Shown: positions 26,698 through 37,116 of the stretch, piece by piece
Position numbering within the stretch: the stretch's first letter is position 1
Layout: every line of letters begins with the position of its first letter
From: Bacteroidaceae bacterium
Lineage (GTDB): Bacteria > Bacteroidota > Bacteroidia > Bacteroidales > Bacteroidaceae
Length of the DNA: 64,000 bases
Assembly: GCA_017560125.1 (NCBI GenBank)
Contig: JAFYOS010000004.1
Location: 62,001-126,000 of the forward strand
Reading direction: 5' to 3'
The notes under the pieces: model-generated
The model's input: the letters and a program-made list of their open reading frames with translations, nothing else
What the model was told of the DNA's origin: nothing
The model's database searches: none
Translations under genes and position numbers: made by a program

Positions 26698-27969
26698 TTA
26701 CTCGTTGGGGATGAGGCTCTCAATCTCCTTGAGCTCTTTGTCCATGTTCAGGTTGTAGTAGCAGTTTGAAAGACCTGTGATCCAAAGCTCTGTCTTGTTG
26801 GGCTGGAGCTTGCGGAGCTTCTCGTAGAGGGGAAGTGCCTCCTGGAAGTAACCGTTGATGATCTCTTTGTCCTTCTTGATCTGTGCTTTATCCTTGATGT
26901 TTGTGCTTGCGCTCTTCTGGCTGTACTCCTGTGCAAGAACTGTGTAGCAGATACCAAGGTTGGCAAGTGCGCCCTCGTAGTTGGGGTCTTTAGCCAATGT
27001 CTTTTTGTACCACTCAACAGCCTCGGCTGTTTTGCCGCTCTCCTGAAGAACCATACCCTTCACGAAGAAGAACAAGGGGTTCTCGGGGTCAGATGCAATC
27101 ATCTCGTCAGCGAATGCTGTCATCTGGTCGGGCTGGTTTTTCAGCTGGTAGTATGCGATGAGGCACTGGTAGAAGTAGGGGTTGCCGGGGAATGTCTTGG
27201 CACCGTCCTTCAATGTCTGAATCCATGCTACTGTGTCGCCGACCTGTGCCTGTGACATAGCCTTGTACTTCATTGCGTTCTCTTTGAAGCTGGGCTCGTT
27301 CATAGCGAGGTCGATGTGTGCAAGTACGTTCTTGTAGTTCTCTGTCTGCATACCGCAAAGTGCTGCGTAGTATGCTGCATTTGCGTTGAGCTCAACGTCT
27401 TTCACTGCGGGCAGTGTGTCGAGGGGCTCAAGTGTAGATGTCTTGATGAACATGTCAAACTGCTTGAATGCCTCGTCGTATTTCTCGGCATTGTAGAAGT
27501 ATGCACCACCGTTGAACAACTGGTTGCGGTTCTCGTACATCATCTGTACAATCTCCATTGAGTACTTGGGAGCTACCTTACCCTTGGCGTTGGGAGCCTT
27601 GTCGAGCTCGTCACATTTAATAAGGTAATCGAAGATGTCGTATGCCGAGTTGTACATGAGGTCTGCGTTGAACTGCTGGCCCTGTGAACGTTTGTAGTTC
27701 TCGCCGTCGATTACACCTTTCTTGGCCTTGCATGCAACGTACCATACATAGGCATCGCTGTTTGTGAGGGGGCTTGCGAGTACAGGCTGTATTGTGTTGA
27801 GTGCGCCTGCGTTGTCGCCTGCGATGATAGCTTTGTCAGCCTCTTTGGCCTTCAACATAAGGGCTTTAGCCTCTTTTTTCTGAGCCTTTATCTGTTCTTT
27901 TGTAAGCTGCTGGCCTGAAACCATGCTCGCTGCAAGAACTAAAGCGAAAGATAAAACTAATTTTTTCAT
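26698..27969 (-). CDS. Exported tetratricopeptide-repeat protein downstream of gyrA
   Basis: This 423-residue protein has a signal peptide ending VSGQQ and TPR-like helical pairs throughout, clearest in the C-terminal half (NPLFFFVKGMVLQESGKTAEAVEWYKKTL, then DPNYEGALANLGICYTVLAQ). A Lys-rich N-terminal helix precedes the repeats. It lies 23 bases after gyrA on the same strand, a conserved Bacteroidales arrangement, and is probably co-transcribed with it. It presumably acts as a periplasmic scaffold; no partner is known. The gene uses a narrower, highly-expressed-type codon set (many AAG, GAG, TAC), suggesting abundant expression. Confidence 0.85.
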   Translation of the reverse strand: MKKLVLSFALVLAASMVSGQQLTKEQIKAQKKEAKALMLKAKEADKAIIAGDNAGALNTIQPVLASPLTNSDAYVWYVACKAKKGVIDGENYKRSQGQQFNADLMYNSAYDIFDYLIKCDELDKAPNAKGKVAPKYSMEIVQMMYENRNQLFNGGAYFYNAEKYDEAFKQFDMFIKTSTLEPLDTLPAVKDVELNANAAYYAALCGMQTENYKNVLAHIDLAMNEPSFKENAMKYKAMSQAQVGDTVAWIQTLKDGAKTFPGNPYFYQCLIAYYQLKNQPDQMTAFADEMIASDPENPLFFFVKGMVLQESGKTAEAVEWYKKTLAKDPNYEGALANLGICYTVLAQEYSQKSASTNIKDKAQIKKDKEIINGYFQEALPLYEKLRKLQPNKTELWITGLSNCYYNLNMDKELKEIESLIPNE

Positions 27970-27992
27970 GTTCTAATTTTTTTAATTATGAA

Positions 27993-30509
27993 TTATTCGT
28001 TGTTTTCTGTTGTCTGTATTGTACCTTCGGTTGCAGGAACTTCTGTGTTTTCCTCTTCAACTTCGGCCTCGTGGCTTACCTTACATACCGAACTGATGTT
28101 GTCGTTCTTTTTCTTCAGGTCGATGATGCGTACACCCTGTGTTGCACGGCCGATAACAGGTATCTGCTCTACTGCTGTGCGTATTGCGATGCCCGACTTG
28201 TTGATTACCATAAGGTCGTTCTCGTTTGTAACGCCCATGATGGCTATCAGTGCTCCTGTCTTTTCGGTGATGTTAAGGGTTTTCACTCCCTTGCAACCAC
28301 GGTTCACAGTGGGATACTCGTCGCTGATAGAGCGTTTACCATAGCCCTGCTCCGAAATAACAAGGATGCTCTTGTCGCTCTCCTTGTTGAGTACTACCAT
28401 GCCTACTACCTCGTCGCCCTCGTCGAGTGCCATGCCTCGTACACCGGTTGCTGTACGGCCCATGGTGCGTACGGTGGTTTCGTTGAAGCGTACGGCACGG
28501 CCCTTGCGGTTGGCCAAAATGATGTCGCTCTCGCCGTCGGTGAGTGCCACCGAGATTACTCGGTCGTCTTCGCGGATGGTGATAGCGTTGATACCGTTTG
28601 CACGGGGACGTGAATACTGCTCAAGGCTGGTCTTCTTTATCACACCCTGCTTTGTACAGAATATAAGGTTGTGGCTGTTGATGAAGTTGCTGTCGGCAAG
28701 TGTCTTCACTCGTACGATTGCGTTGAGTGAATCCTCGGAATCGATGTTCAGCAGGTTCTGTATTGCACGACCCTTTGAATTTTTGTTACCCTCGGGGAGC
28801 TCATATACCTTGAGCCAGTAGCAACGACCACGTTGTGTGAAGAACATCATGGTGTTGTGCATGGTGGCGGTGTATATGTGCTCTATGAAGTCGGCATCGC
28901 GTGTATCGCTTCCTCGTGAACCTACGCCGCCTCTGTTCTGTGCGCGGTACTCGGCCAGCGGTGTGCGCTTGATGTAGCCAAGATGCGATATGGTGATAAC
29001 CATCTCGTCGTCGGCATAGAAATCCTCGGGATTGAAGTCCTCCGATGCGCTGTACTCGATGCGGCAGCGGCGCTCGTCGCCATATTTCTCTTTAATTTCG
29101 ATGAGCTCGTCCTTGATGACCTTTTTGCAAAGCTCCTCGTTGGCCAAAATCTCTTTGTAGTATTCAATCTTTCTCTGGAGCTCGTCGAACTCGGCGTGAA
29201 GCTGATCCTGCATGAGGCCAGTGAGCTGGCGCAGACGCATTTCGACAATGGCGTTTGCCTGAATTTCGCTGAGCGAGAAGCGCTCGATAAGTCCGAGCTT
29301 TGCTTCGGCGGGCGATTTGGCTGCACGGATGATGCGCACCACTTCGTCGATGTTGTCCGATGCGATGATGAGTCCCTCGAGTATGTGTGCACGCTCCTCG
29401 GCCTTGCGAAGGTCGTACTTTGTGCGACGGATAACAACCTCGTGGCGATGATCGATGAAGTTGCTGATGCAGTCCTTCAGTGTGAGCAGACGGGGACGTC
29501 CGTGTACAAGTGCAATGCAGTTTACGCTGAACGATGTCTGCAATGCGCTCATCTTGTAGAGCTTGTTGATGAGGACGTTGGCATTGGCGTCGCGCTTAAC
29601 GTCGATTACAATGCGCATACCCGACTGGTCGGATTCGTCGTTGATGTTGGATATGCCTTCGATCTTCTTTTCGTTGACCATTGCTGCTATATCCTTAATA
29701 AGCTCCTCCTTGTTTACATTGTAGGGGATTGCTGTTACGATTATCTTGTCGTGATAGTCGCCGGGCTCAATCTCGCACACGGCACGCATCACTACTCTGC
29801 CTCGTCCTGTTTCGTATGCATCGCGCACACCCGAAAGACCATAGATGTCGCAACCAGTCGGGAAGTCGGGTGCCTTAACGTGCTGCATCAATCCGTCTGT
29901 ATCGATCTCGGGGTTTTCGATGTATGCAACGCATGCGTCGATTACCTCGCTCAGGTTGTGGGTGGGGATGTTGGTGGCCATACCTACGGCAATACCCGAT
30001 GAACCGTTTACAAGAAGGTTGGGGATGCGGGTGGGCATTACTGTGGGCTCCATTTCCACGTTGTCGTAGTTGGGCACGAAATCCACAGTCTCTTTGTAGA
30101 GGTCTTCGGCCATATCCTCGCCTATCTTGCGCAGACGAGCCTCGGTGTAACGCATCGCAGCGGGTGAGTCGCCGTCGATTGAACCGAAGTTACCTTGTCC
30201 GTCGATAAGGGGGTAACGCATCACCCAGCTTTGGGCCATACGTACAAGTGCCATATATACCGATGAGTCGCCGTGGGGGTGGTACTTACCGAGTACATCA
30301 CCGACCGTACGTGCCGATTTCTTGTAGGGTTTATCCGAAGTATTTCCTAACTCCATCATTCCGTACAAAATACGGCGATGCACAGGCTTTAAGCCGTCAC
30401 GAACGTCGGGTAACGCACGAGCCACGATTACCGACATCGAGTAATCAATATACGAAGAACGCATTTCTTCTTCAATATTGATTTTTATAATTCTGTCGTT
30501 GTCAATCAT
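27993..30509 (-). CDS. gyrA: DNA gyrase subunit A
   Basis: This 838-residue subunit cuts and rejoins DNA in negative supercoiling. It has the N-terminal [23 protein letters not shown] and the quinolone-determining segment [19 protein letters not shown], with serine at the position of E. coli Ser83 and Met at that of Asp87 (hydrophobic residues there are, as I recall, normal in Bacteroidetes). The catalytic tyrosine is in [11 protein letters not shown]. The C-terminal beta-pinwheel contains the GyrA-box-like NSKGRAIQN. The C-terminus ends in an acidic tail. It heads an operon with the TPR gene. Confidence 0.96.
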   Translation of the reverse strand: MIDNDRIIKINIEEEMRSSYIDYSMSVIVARALPDVRDGLKPVHRRILYGMMELGNTSDKPYKKSARTVGDVLGKYHPHGDSSVYMALVRMAQSWVMRYPLIDGQGNFGSIDGDSPAAMRYTEARLRKIGEDMAEDLYKETVDFVPNYDNVEMEPTVMPTRIPNLLVNGSSGIAVGMATNIPTHNLSEVIDACVAYIENPEIDTDGLMQHVKAPDFPTGCDIYGLSGVRDAYETGRGRVVMRAVCEIEPGDYHDKIIVTAIPYNVNKEELIKDIAAMVNEKKIEGISNINDESDQSGMRIVIDVKRDANANVLINKLYKMSALQTSFSVNCIALVHGRPRLLTLKDCISNFIDHRHEVVIRRTKYDLRKAEERAHILEGLIIASDNIDEVVRIIRAAKSPAEAKLGLIERFSLSEIQANAIVEMRLRQLTGLMQDQLHAEFDELQRKIEYYKEILANEELCKKVIKDELIEIKEKYGDERRCRIEYSASEDFNPEDFYADDEMVITISHLGYIKRTPLAEYRAQNRGGVGSRGSDTRDADFIEHIYTATMHNTMMFFTQRGRCYWLKVYELPEGNKNSKGRAIQNLLNIDSEDSLNAIVRVKTLADSNFINSHNLIFCTKQGVIKKTSLEQYSRPRANGINAITIREDDRVISVALTDGESDIILANRKGRAVRFNETTVRTMGRTATGVRGMALDEGDEVVGMVVLNKESDKSILVISEQGYGKRSISDEYPTVNRGCKGVKTLNITEKTGALIAIMGVTNENDLMVINKSGIAIRTAVEQIPVIGRATQGVRIIDLKKKNDNISSVCKVSHEAEVEEENTEVPATEGTIQTTENNE

Positions 30510-30833
30510 TTAATATATTTAATTTATTTATTTCAAATTATGGATAGTTTTGCGTTTGCGCCATATCCGTATAAAAACGTGCTAAATTACACAAAATAAC
30601 GGAAACGGCCAAAAAAATAAGATATTTTAAGCATTTAAGGCGGTTGTTTTTGTCGTGCACTAAAAGCTAGTAATAAGAGGGTTATAGGGCGAAAATATTC
30701 TTTTTGCATTTGCGGGCATGACAAGTTGTTCGTCCCTGCGGTTTTTTACAGCTTTTTTGCGCCAATTTTGCATGGTTATTATGTTTTTTTAAGGGGTTGG
30801 CATGGTTTTTGTAAGGAATGTTATGTAAAAATA
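30510..30833. other. Divergent intergenic region between gyrA and clpC
   Basis: AT-rich, with no credible gene. A 67-codon frame at 30726-30929 lacks a plausible start or family resemblance and overlaps the clpC promoter and leader. The gyrA promoter must lie here, but I could not place a convincing -33/-7 pair. Confidence 0.5.
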
Positions 30834-30865
30834 GTTGTACTACCGGTTGTGGTGAACTATTTTCG
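30834..30865 (+). promoter_or_regulatory. Probable clpC promoter
   Basis: A GTTG (30834-30837), a 20-base spacer and TATTTTCG (30858-30865) fit the Bacteroidetes promoter with one deviation in each box. Transcription from about 30872 would give an 83-base leader that can fold (see the next entry). Confidence 0.5.
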
Positions 30866-30875
30866 CGTCGAAATT

Positions 30876-30924
30876 ATGGCATTGCACTACGGCAACGCAG
30901 GAAAACATTGCCATGTGGTAGTTG
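30876..30924 (+). promoter_or_regulatory. Possible structured 5' leader of clpC
   Basis: ATGGCATTG (30876-30884) can pair with CATTGCCAT (30906-30914), eight of nine positions. ACTAC in the loop (30886-30890) can pair with GTAGT just beyond (30918-30922). This is the interleaved order of an H-type pseudoknot. No known riboswitch is matched, and chance folding is possible. Confidence 0.3.
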
Positions 30925-30954
30925 ATTAACAGATTGAATGAGGAGAATGAAACT

Positions 30955-33465
30955 ATGAACAACCAATTTTCAGAAAATCTATCCCGTATAATTGCATTCA
31001 GCAAAGAGGAGGCCGACCGCCTTCGTTGCAGCAGCATTTCTACGGAACATTTATTATTGGGCCTGTTGCGCGATGTTGGCGGGAATGCAATGAATATTCT
31101 TGACAACATGTCCGTTGATTTCTATAAATTAAGAGAGGATTTGGAGCAGAATATCACGGCCCTTCAGGATGAGAACCACTCACCATCGAAGGATGTTGTT
31201 CTCGACGAGAACGCATCGAAAGTTTTACGTTTTTCTATACTTGAAGCTCGCATGTTGAAAAGTAATAATGTAGATACAGAACACCTGTTGCTGGCTATTC
31301 TAAAGGAGAAGAGCAACAGCGTTGCCTCGATATTGTCGAACCACAATGTAACATATACCGATGTGCGCGAGGCATTGCACACCAAGCCCGATGTGCGCGA
31401 CGGATTCGGGTTCACAGACGAGGACGACGAAGAGGATGAGAAAATGGGTACCTCTACCCCATACAATGCGCCTTCGGACAGCAAAGAGAAGCAGTCGTCG
31501 GGCGAAACACCTGTGCTCGATAATTTCGGCTTCGATGTAACAAAGGCAGCCAAGGATGGCCTGCTCGATCCAGTTGTCGGTCGCGAAAAAGAGATTGAAC
31601 GAATATCGCAGATATTGAGCCGCAGAAAGAAAAACAACCCTGTATTGATAGGCGAGCCCGGTGTGGGAAAATCGGCTATCGTCGAGGGATTGGCACAGCG
31701 CATTGTGCAGCGCAAGGTGTCGCGCATACTCTTCGACAAACGCGTTGTGTCGTTGGATATGACCGCCGTTGTGGCAGGAACAAAATATCGCGGACAGTTC
31801 GAGGAGCGCCTGCGTGCCATATTGAACGAACTGGAGAAAAATCCCAACATAATACTATTTATAGACGAAATGCACACGATAGTGGGAGCTGGTTCGTCGC
31901 CCGGTTCCATGGATGCAGCCAACATACTGAAACCCGCGCTTGCACGCGGACAGGTGCAGTGCATTGGCGCCACCACCCTCGACGAGTATCGCAAGAGCAT
32001 CGAGAAGGATGGTGCGCTGGAGCGCCGTTTCCAGAAGGTAATCGTCGAGCCCACATCCAACGAGGATACTTTGCATATTCTGATGAATATAAAGGAGCGC
32101 TACGAGAACCACCACAATGTAACATACACCGACGAGGCATTGAAGGCTTGTGTAGCACTCACCGGTCGCTACGTTACCGACCGCTGCTTCCCCGACAAGG
32201 CGATAGATGCTATGGACGAGGTAGGCGCGCGCATGCACATGAGCAATATATCGGTGCCTCGCGAGATTGAGGAGCAGGAGAAGCTGGTCGAGGTTGCTCG
32301 CAAAGAGAAGCAGGAGGCTGTGAAATGCCAGGATTTCGAGCGTGCGGCGAACTACCGCGACTATGAAAAGAAGATGGAAGAGCGCCTGAAAGAGATGAAG
32401 GCCGAATGGGAGAAGAGCATCAGGAGCGAGCGCCAGACCGTCGATGAAGAGAGGGTTGCCGAGGTGGTATCAATGATTTCGGGCGTACCCGTTCAGCGCA
32501 TGCAGCAGGACGAGTGGTCGCGCTTGAAGACGATGAAGCCCGAGCTCACTGGCAAAGTGGTTGCTCAGGATGCCGCTATAGACAAACTGACCAAGGCAAT
32601 ACTTCGCAGCCGCGTGGGATTGCAGAACCCGAACAAGCCCATCGGCACATTTATGTTTCTGGGCCCAACTGGAGTGGGAAAAACCCTGTTGGCCAAGGAA
32701 TTGGCACGCTTTATGTTCGGCACTACCGACGCGCTCATTCGCATCGATATGAGCGAATATATGGAGAAATTCACCGTGTCGCGACTGGTTGGTGCGCCTC
32801 CGGGATATGTGGGATACGAGGAGGGCGGACAGCTTACCGAGCGTGTGCGTCGTCGTCCCTACTCCATTGTGTTGCTCGACGAGATAGAGAAGGCGCATAC
32901 CGATGTCTTTAACCTGTTGCTTCAGGTAATGGACGAGGGCCGCCTCACCGACAGCTATGGACGCACGGTCGATTTCCGCAACACCATCATCATCATGACA
33001 TCGAACATCGGCACAAGGGAACTGAAGGATTTCGGCGTTGGCGTCGGATTCATGAATATACAGAACGGCGACAGCAAGCAGAACTCGCGTGCCGTGATAC
33101 AGAAGGCGTTGAACAAGCATTTTGCTCCCGAATTCCTGAACCGTGTAGATGAGATAATAAATTTCGACCAGCTCGATATGTCGGCCATTGTAAGCATCGT
33201 CGATTTGGAGCTAGCACAGGTACTGAAGCGCACAAAAGAGATGGGATATACCTTGATAATGGAAAACAGCGCCAAGGAATTCCTTGCCAAGAAGGGCTAC
33301 GATGTTCAGTTTGGTGCCCGTCCTCTGAAGCGCGCCATACAGAACCACATCGAGGATGAGCTTTCCGAGCTTATTATTTCGCAAAGCATCAACGAGGGCG
33401 ACACGATAAATGTCACTGTCGAGGATGGCGCAGATAGGCTGAAATTCGAAGTGATTGCAAAATAG
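30955..33465 (+). CDS. clpC: ATP-dependent Clp protease ATP-binding subunit ClpC
   Basis: This 836-residue AAA+ unfoldase starts at the ATG at 30955; a TTG 33 bases upstream is in frame but lies in the leader. It has two Clp_N repeats (about residues 5-145), an acidic linker, AAA-1 with [15 protein letters not shown] and [16 protein letters not shown], and a middle segment with a UVR motif ([19 protein letters not shown]). AAA-2 follows with [15 protein letters not shown] and [14 protein letters not shown] ClpP-docking VGF sits in VGVGFMN. UVR plus two AAA modules define ClpC. It is a stress-protease component and is followed by a terminator and htpG. Confidence 0.93.
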   Translation: MNNQFSENLSRIIAFSKEEADRLRCSSISTEHLLLGLLRDVGGNAMNILDNMSVDFYKLREDLEQNITALQDENHSPSKDVVLDENASKVLRFSILEARMLKSNNVDTEHLLLAILKEKSNSVASILSNHNVTYTDVREALHTKPDVRDGFGFTDEDDEEDEKMGTSTPYNAPSDSKEKQSSGETPVLDNFGFDVTKAAKDGLLDPVVGREKEIERISQILSRRKKNNPVLIGEPGVGKSAIVEGLAQRIVQRKVSRILFDKRVVSLDMTAVVAGTKYRGQFEERLRAILNELEKNPNIILFIDEMHTIVGAGSSPGSMDAANILKPALARGQVQCIGATTLDEYRKSIEKDGALERRFQKVIVEPTSNEDTLHILMNIKERYENHHNVTYTDEALKACVALTGRYVTDRCFPDKAIDAMDEVGARMHMSNISVPREIEEQEKLVEVARKEKQEAVKCQDFERAANYRDYEKKMEERLKEMKAEWEKSIRSERQTVDEERVAEVVSMISGVPVQRMQQDEWSRLKTMKPELTGKVVAQDAAIDKLTKAILRSRVGLQNPNKPIGTFMFLGPTGVGKTLLAKELARFMFGTTDALIRIDMSEYMEKFTVSRLVGAPPGYVGYEEGGQLTERVRRRPYSIVLLDEIEKAHTDVFNLLLQVMDEGRLTDSYGRTVDFRNTIIIMTSNIGTRELKDFGVGVGFMNIQNGDSKQNSRAVIQKALNKHFAPEFLNRVDEIINFDQLDMSAIVSIVDLELAQVLKRTKEMGYTLIMENSAKEFLAKKGYDVQFGARPLKRAIQNHIEDELSELIISQSINEGDTINVTVEDGADRLKFEVIAK

Positions 33466-33492
33466 TCGGACTAAATTGCATGTACACCGACA

Positions 33493-33529
33493 AAATGTCA
33501 GATGTAGATACATCTGGCATTTTTTTTGT
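33493..33529 (+). terminator. Terminator of clpC
   Basis: A 14-base stem with one G-U pair (33493-33506 with 33509-33522) and a two-base loop runs directly into eight T. Confidence 0.88.
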
Positions 33530-33566
33530 TTATATACTATCGGAGAACAATAAAAACAATACATAT

Positions 33567-35615
33567 ATGCAGAAAGGTAACATTGGGGTAACTACTGAAA
33601 ACATTTTCCCCGTAATCAAAAAATTTCTTTACAGTGACCACGAGATATTTCTTCGCGAAATAGTATCAAACGCCATCGACGCCACACAGAAGCTCAAGAC
33701 CCTCTACGAAAAGGGCGAGTTCAAGGGCGAATTGGGCGATTTGAAGGTAACCGTAACACTCAACAGCGACTCAATTGTTGTAAGTGACAACGGTATTGGT
33801 CTTACAACCGAGGAGATAGAGAAGTATATCAATCAGATTGCGCTTTCGGGTGCAACCGACTTCCTCGAAAAATACAAGGACACAGCCAATTCCATCATCG
33901 GTCACTTCGGTCTCGGATTCTATTCGGCATTTATGGTGTCGAAGCGTGTCGAGATTATCACAAAATCGTACAAGGATGGTGCTCAGGCAATCAAATGGAG
34001 CTGCGATGGCAGTCCCGAGTATGAACTGACCGAGGCCGAGCGCGAGTCACGCGGTACGGACATCATCATGTACATCGACGACGAGAGCAAGGAGTTCCTC
34101 GAGGAGTCGCGCATCAGCGCCATACTGAACAAGTATTGCAAATTCCTTCCTGTGGCTATTGCATTCGGCAAGAAAAAAGAGTGGAAGGATGGCAAGCAGG
34201 TAGATACAGCCGAGGACAACATTATAAACGACACTACCCCGCTGTGGACACGCAAACCCGCCGAGCTGAAAGAGGAGGACTACAAGAATTTCTATCGTCA
34301 GCTTTATCCCATGAGCGACGAGCCTCTCTTCTGGATACATCTGAACGTGGATTTCCCCTTCCATCTTACAGGTGTGCTCTACTTCCCCAAGATAAAGAGC
34401 AACATAGATATGCAGCGCAACAAAATTCAGTTGTATTGCAACCAGGTGTATGTAACCGACGAGGTTGAAGGCATTGTACCCGACTTCCTTACATTGATGC
34501 ACGGTGTAATCGATTCGCCCGATATCCCCTTGAACGTGTCGCGTTCATACTTGCAGAGCGATGCAAATGTAAAGAAAATCTCGGGCTATATATCAAAGAA
34601 GGTTTCTGACCGCTTGCAGTCTATCTTCAAGAATGACCGCAAGGAATTCGAAGACAAATGGAACGACCTCAAGATATTCATCAATTACGGAATGCTCACC
34701 GAGGAGGATTTTTACGATAAGGCAAGCAAGTATGCGTTGTTGCAGGATACCGACGGCAAGAAATATACCTTCGAGGAGTACAAGACACTTGTAAGCGGCG
34801 AACAGACCGACAAGGAGGGCAACATCATATATCTCTATGCCAATAACAAAGAGAAGGAGTACAGCTTCATTGAAAATGCAACAGCTAAGGGCTACAATGT
34901 CCTGTTGATGGACGGACAGCTCGACGTGGCACTTATCAGCTTGCTCGAACGCAAGTTCGAAAAGACACGTTTCTCGCGTGTAGATAGCGACATCGTTGAG
35001 CGCCTCATTGTGAAGGAGGATCAGAAGGCTTCGGCATTGAGCAATGGCGAAAGAGATATCCTCACAGGCATTTTCCAGAGCCAGATGCCGCAGATGGAGA
35101 AGAAGGAATTCTTCGTACAGGTGCAGGCGATGGGCAAAGATGGTGCGCCGGTGATGATTACCCAGGCCGAGTACATGCGCCGCATGAAAGAGATGGCTGC
35201 CATACAGCCCGGCATGAATTTCTATGGTGACATGGCCGATATGTACAATGTTCTTATCAACGAGGAGCATCCTCTCATCAAACGTGCTCTAAGCGAGGCC
35301 GAGAGCGTGTGTGCCGACAAATTGCAGCCCATCGACAGCGAAACCGCTACATTGGAGGCGCGCAGAAAAGAGCTCTACGATGCGCGCAAGGACAAGAAGG
35401 ACGAGGATATTCCCCAGAGCGAGAAGGACGAGCTCAACGATGTGGAGCAGAAGATAACCAAGGCCAAGAGCGACAAGGAGGCTATACTCGCCGAATATGC
35501 CGCAGGCGACAAGCATGTGCGCCAGCTGATTGATATAACGCTGTTGCAGAACAACATGCTCACAGGTGAAGCGCTCAGCAATTTTGTGAAGCGCAGCATC
35601 GAACTCATGAAATAG
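33567..35615 (+). CDS. htpG: Molecular chaperone HtpG (Hsp90)
   Basis: This 682-residue Hsp90 starts at the ATG at 33567. The earlier in-frame start would run through the clpC terminator. The GHKL ATP-binding domain shows FLREIVSNAIDA, VSDNGIGLT and GHFGLGFYSAFMVS. The middle domain has DFPFHLTGVLYFPK and the catalytic arginine in LNVSRSYLQSD. The C-terminal dimerisation domain is charged and less conserved. It probably has its own promoter inside 33523-33566. Clp and Hsp90 genes side by side suggest a local heat-stress cluster. Confidence 0.95.
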   Translation: MQKGNIGVTTENIFPVIKKFLYSDHEIFLREIVSNAIDATQKLKTLYEKGEFKGELGDLKVTVTLNSDSIVVSDNGIGLTTEEIEKYINQIALSGATDFLEKYKDTANSIIGHFGLGFYSAFMVSKRVEIITKSYKDGAQAIKWSCDGSPEYELTEAERESRGTDIIMYIDDESKEFLEESRISAILNKYCKFLPVAIAFGKKKEWKDGKQVDTAEDNIINDTTPLWTRKPAELKEEDYKNFYRQLYPMSDEPLFWIHLNVDFPFHLTGVLYFPKIKSNIDMQRNKIQLYCNQVYVTDEVEGIVPDFLTLMHGVIDSPDIPLNVSRSYLQSDANVKKISGYISKKVSDRLQSIFKNDRKEFEDKWNDLKIFINYGMLTEEDFYDKASKYALLQDTDGKKYTFEEYKTLVSGEQTDKEGNIIYLYANNKEKEYSFIENATAKGYNVLLMDGQLDVALISLLERKFEKTRFSRVDSDIVERLIVKEDQKASALSNGERDILTGIFQSQMPQMEKKEFFVQVQAMGKDGAPVMITQAEYMRRMKEMAAIQPGMNFYGDMADMYNVLINEEHPLIKRALSEAESVCADKLQPIDSETATLEARRKELYDARKDKKDEDIPQSEKDELNDVEQKITKAKSDKEAILAEYAAGDKHVRQLIDITLLQNNMLTGEALSNFVKRSIELMK

Positions 35616-35638
35616 ATATAACGCATTCATTGTGATGT

Positions 35639-35674
35639 CATCCCGAAAGGCTACGGCTTTTCGGGATGATTTTT
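35639..35674 (+). terminator. Terminator of htpG
   Basis: A stem (CATCCCGAAA at 35639-35648 with 35659-35668) is followed by a T-rich run at 35670-35674. Confidence 0.85.
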
Positions 35675-35750
35675 TATTTGCTTTGCCGCCAAAATGGCGA
35701 TTCCGCTACCTTGCCACCCTGTTTTGAAAATAATTTTGCGATAAAAAAAG

Positions 35751-36248
35751 ATGAAAAAAACTATTTTATTCAGCAGTACGGGATGGAGGTCGGCTATGAA
35801 GGCCGAGCAGGATGAGCGTGCGAAAAACGACAATCTGAAGGAAAATATAGAGAACAAGATTGTTGCTTTTCAGTCGGTGCCCGACGATGTGCACTACCCG
35901 AGCGAAAAACTTTTGTCCGATTCGCTTGCCAAGGTTGCTGCCGACATGCAGGCTGTGGTTCAGAGCGAGCGACAGCGTGCCGAAGCGGTGGAACAGGACT
36001 TAAAGTATTGGCACGACTTCGAGGTGGAAGCATGCGACAAGGCTTTCATTGTGGTTGCCAACAGAATTATGGAGAATGGCAACTGTATTAAGGATTTAGC
36101 CGCCGGCCTGACACCGTTTTTCGCGAATCTAAAGGAGCTGCTTTCGCAGATAAGCTATGTGTCGCAAAATAATTTGAGCGCTACGGTTTCGAGCGACGTG
36201 AACAAGATACTTGCCGTGCTCAAGAAGATAGAGGAGGCCGATTTATGA
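35751..36248 (+). CDS. Unknown protein, first gene of an isolated lysis-type cassette
   Basis: This 165-residue mostly helical protein has a short basic N-terminus (MKKTILFSSTGW) and long charged heptad-like stretches (DSLAKVAADMQAVVQSERQRAEAVEQDL) that could form a coiled coil. No catalytic motif, signal peptide or membrane helix is evident, so I cannot call it an endolysin. A TAATTTTG -7-like box lies at 35731-35738. Its TGA overlaps the ATG of the holin-like gene (ATGA), so it is translationally coupled to it. It may be a phage-derived accessory of lysis or a cytoplasmic regulator of it. I do not recognise the family. Confidence 0.7.
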   Translation: MKKTILFSSTGWRSAMKAEQDERAKNDNLKENIENKIVAFQSVPDDVHYPSEKLLSDSLAKVAADMQAVVQSERQRAEAVEQDLKYWHDFEVEACDKAFIVVANRIMENGNCIKDLAAGLTPFFANLKELLSQISYVSQNNLSATVSSDVNKILAVLKKIEEADL

Positions 36249-36730
36249 ACGATTTGATTACATTTATAAAGGCGGCAATTATTGGCATTCTTTCCGAGCT
36301 GTTTGCATTCTTTGCACCCATAGAAAGCAATTTTGTTGCACTGGTGTGGTTGTTCGTCCTGAATTTTCTTTTTGGGCTGTTTGCCGATGTGATAGCGGGA
36401 CGCGATTTTTCCATGCGTAAGGCAATCTCGTGCCTTACCCACGCGGCCATGTTCTTCACCCTGTGCGCATCGCTCTATGGAATAGGCTATTTTCAGAATA
36501 TGTGCGCCGAGGTGTTGCATCAATGTGTATCTTCGTTTTGCTGGATTCTGATATATTGTTACTCCACAAATATTGTCCGAAATATCAGGTGCGCGCTTAA
36601 AAGTGGCACGCCGGCATACAGAACGGTCGATTTGCTCTACGATGTGCTTACGCTCGCTTTTGTGAAGACGTTGCCGTTTGTCGGAGAGATTATAAAACAG
36701 CGAAAGGAGGAACAGCAGTGTGGCGGGTAA
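36245..36730 (+). CDS. Holin-like membrane protein
   Basis: This 161-residue protein has about four predicted membrane helices: VALVWLFVLNFLFGLFADVI, HAAMFFTLCASLYGIGYF and FCWILIYCYSTNIVRNI are the clearest. It has a charged C-terminus (IIKQRKEEQQCGG). Size, topology and the directly overlapping spanin-like gene match holins of Bacteroidetes phages, which time lysis by permeabilising the inner membrane. It overlaps both neighbours (ATGA at its start, 13 bases at its end). Without an adjacent endolysin a different membrane role is possible. Confidence 0.65.
   Translation: MNDLITFIKAAIIGILSELFAFFAPIESNFVALVWLFVLNFLFGLFADVIAGRDFSMRKAISCLTHAAMFFTLCASLYGIGYFQNMCAEVLHQCVSSFCWILIYCYSTNIVRNIRCALKSGTPAYRTVDLLYDVLTLAFVKTLPFVGEIIKQRKEEQQCGG
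36703..36710 (+). promoter_or_regulatory. Strong Shine-Dalgarno before the GTG-start spanin-like gene
   Basis: AAAGGAGG lies seven bases before the GTG at 36718. Such a strong site is unusual in this phylum. It decides the start in favour of the GTG over an ATG at 36730. Confidence 0.7.
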
Positions 36731-37113
36731 TGGGCGCTTGCATTCCTTGCCTGTTCTTTTTGCTGCCGTTGCTTGCAGGTGCGTGTGTTAGTGGCAGTGC
36801 GCCAGTGGGGAACGTCCGTGTGGATAGCATCCGTTCTACCCTGCTGCTGCGCGACAGCATCGTGCTGCACGATAGCATATACATTGTGGAGCGTGGCGAC
36901 ACGGTTTTCCGCACCGAGTATAAATATTGTTACCGCGACAGGGTGCATTGCGATACATTTTGCAGTGTGCAGTGCGATACGGTGGTGAGGATTGTCGAGG
37001 TCGAGCGGTCGCTCACTTTCTGGCAACGCCGAAAACTGGAACTGGCCGAAGTGGTTCTTTGGCTGCTGCCACTATTGGCGTTGTTCCTGTTTATTAAAAG
37101 GAGATTCTTCTAA
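36718..37113 (+). CDS. Lipoprotein with C-terminal membrane anchor, unimolecular-spanin-like
   Basis: This 131-residue protein starts at GTG. The N-terminus MWRVMGACIPCLFFLLPLLAGAC is a lipoprotein signal with lipobox LAGAC (cysteine 23). The middle is a short, Ser/Asp/Cys-rich extended region with repeated LRDS-VLHDS and RGDTVFRTEYKY units. The C-terminus VVLWLLPLLALFLFIKRRFF is a membrane helix ending in positive charges. A lipid anchor at one end and a membrane helix at the other is the topology of unimolecular spanins (phage T1 gp11), which fuse the inner and outer membranes in the last step of lysis. Position after a holin-like gene agrees. The assignment is by topology, not by sequence identity. 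Confidence 0.6.
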   Translation: MWRVMGACIPCLFFLLPLLAGACVSGSAPVGNVRVDSIRSTLLLRDSIVLHDSIYIVERGDTVFRTEYKYCYRDRVHCDTFCSVQCDTVVRIVEVERSLTFWQRRKLELAEVVLWLLPLLALFLFIKRRFF

Positions 37114-37116
37114 AGC

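Noticed and set aside
30100..30300. Quinolone-resistance change at the gyrA position equivalent to Asp87 (Met here)
   Set aside because: Hydrophobic residues at this place are, as far as I recall, normal in Bacteroidetes, and the Ser83 equivalent is intact.
30726..30929. A 67-codon frame upstream of clpC
   Set aside because: It starts with no promoter or ribosome-binding signal, overlaps the clpC promoter and leader, and resembles nothing known.
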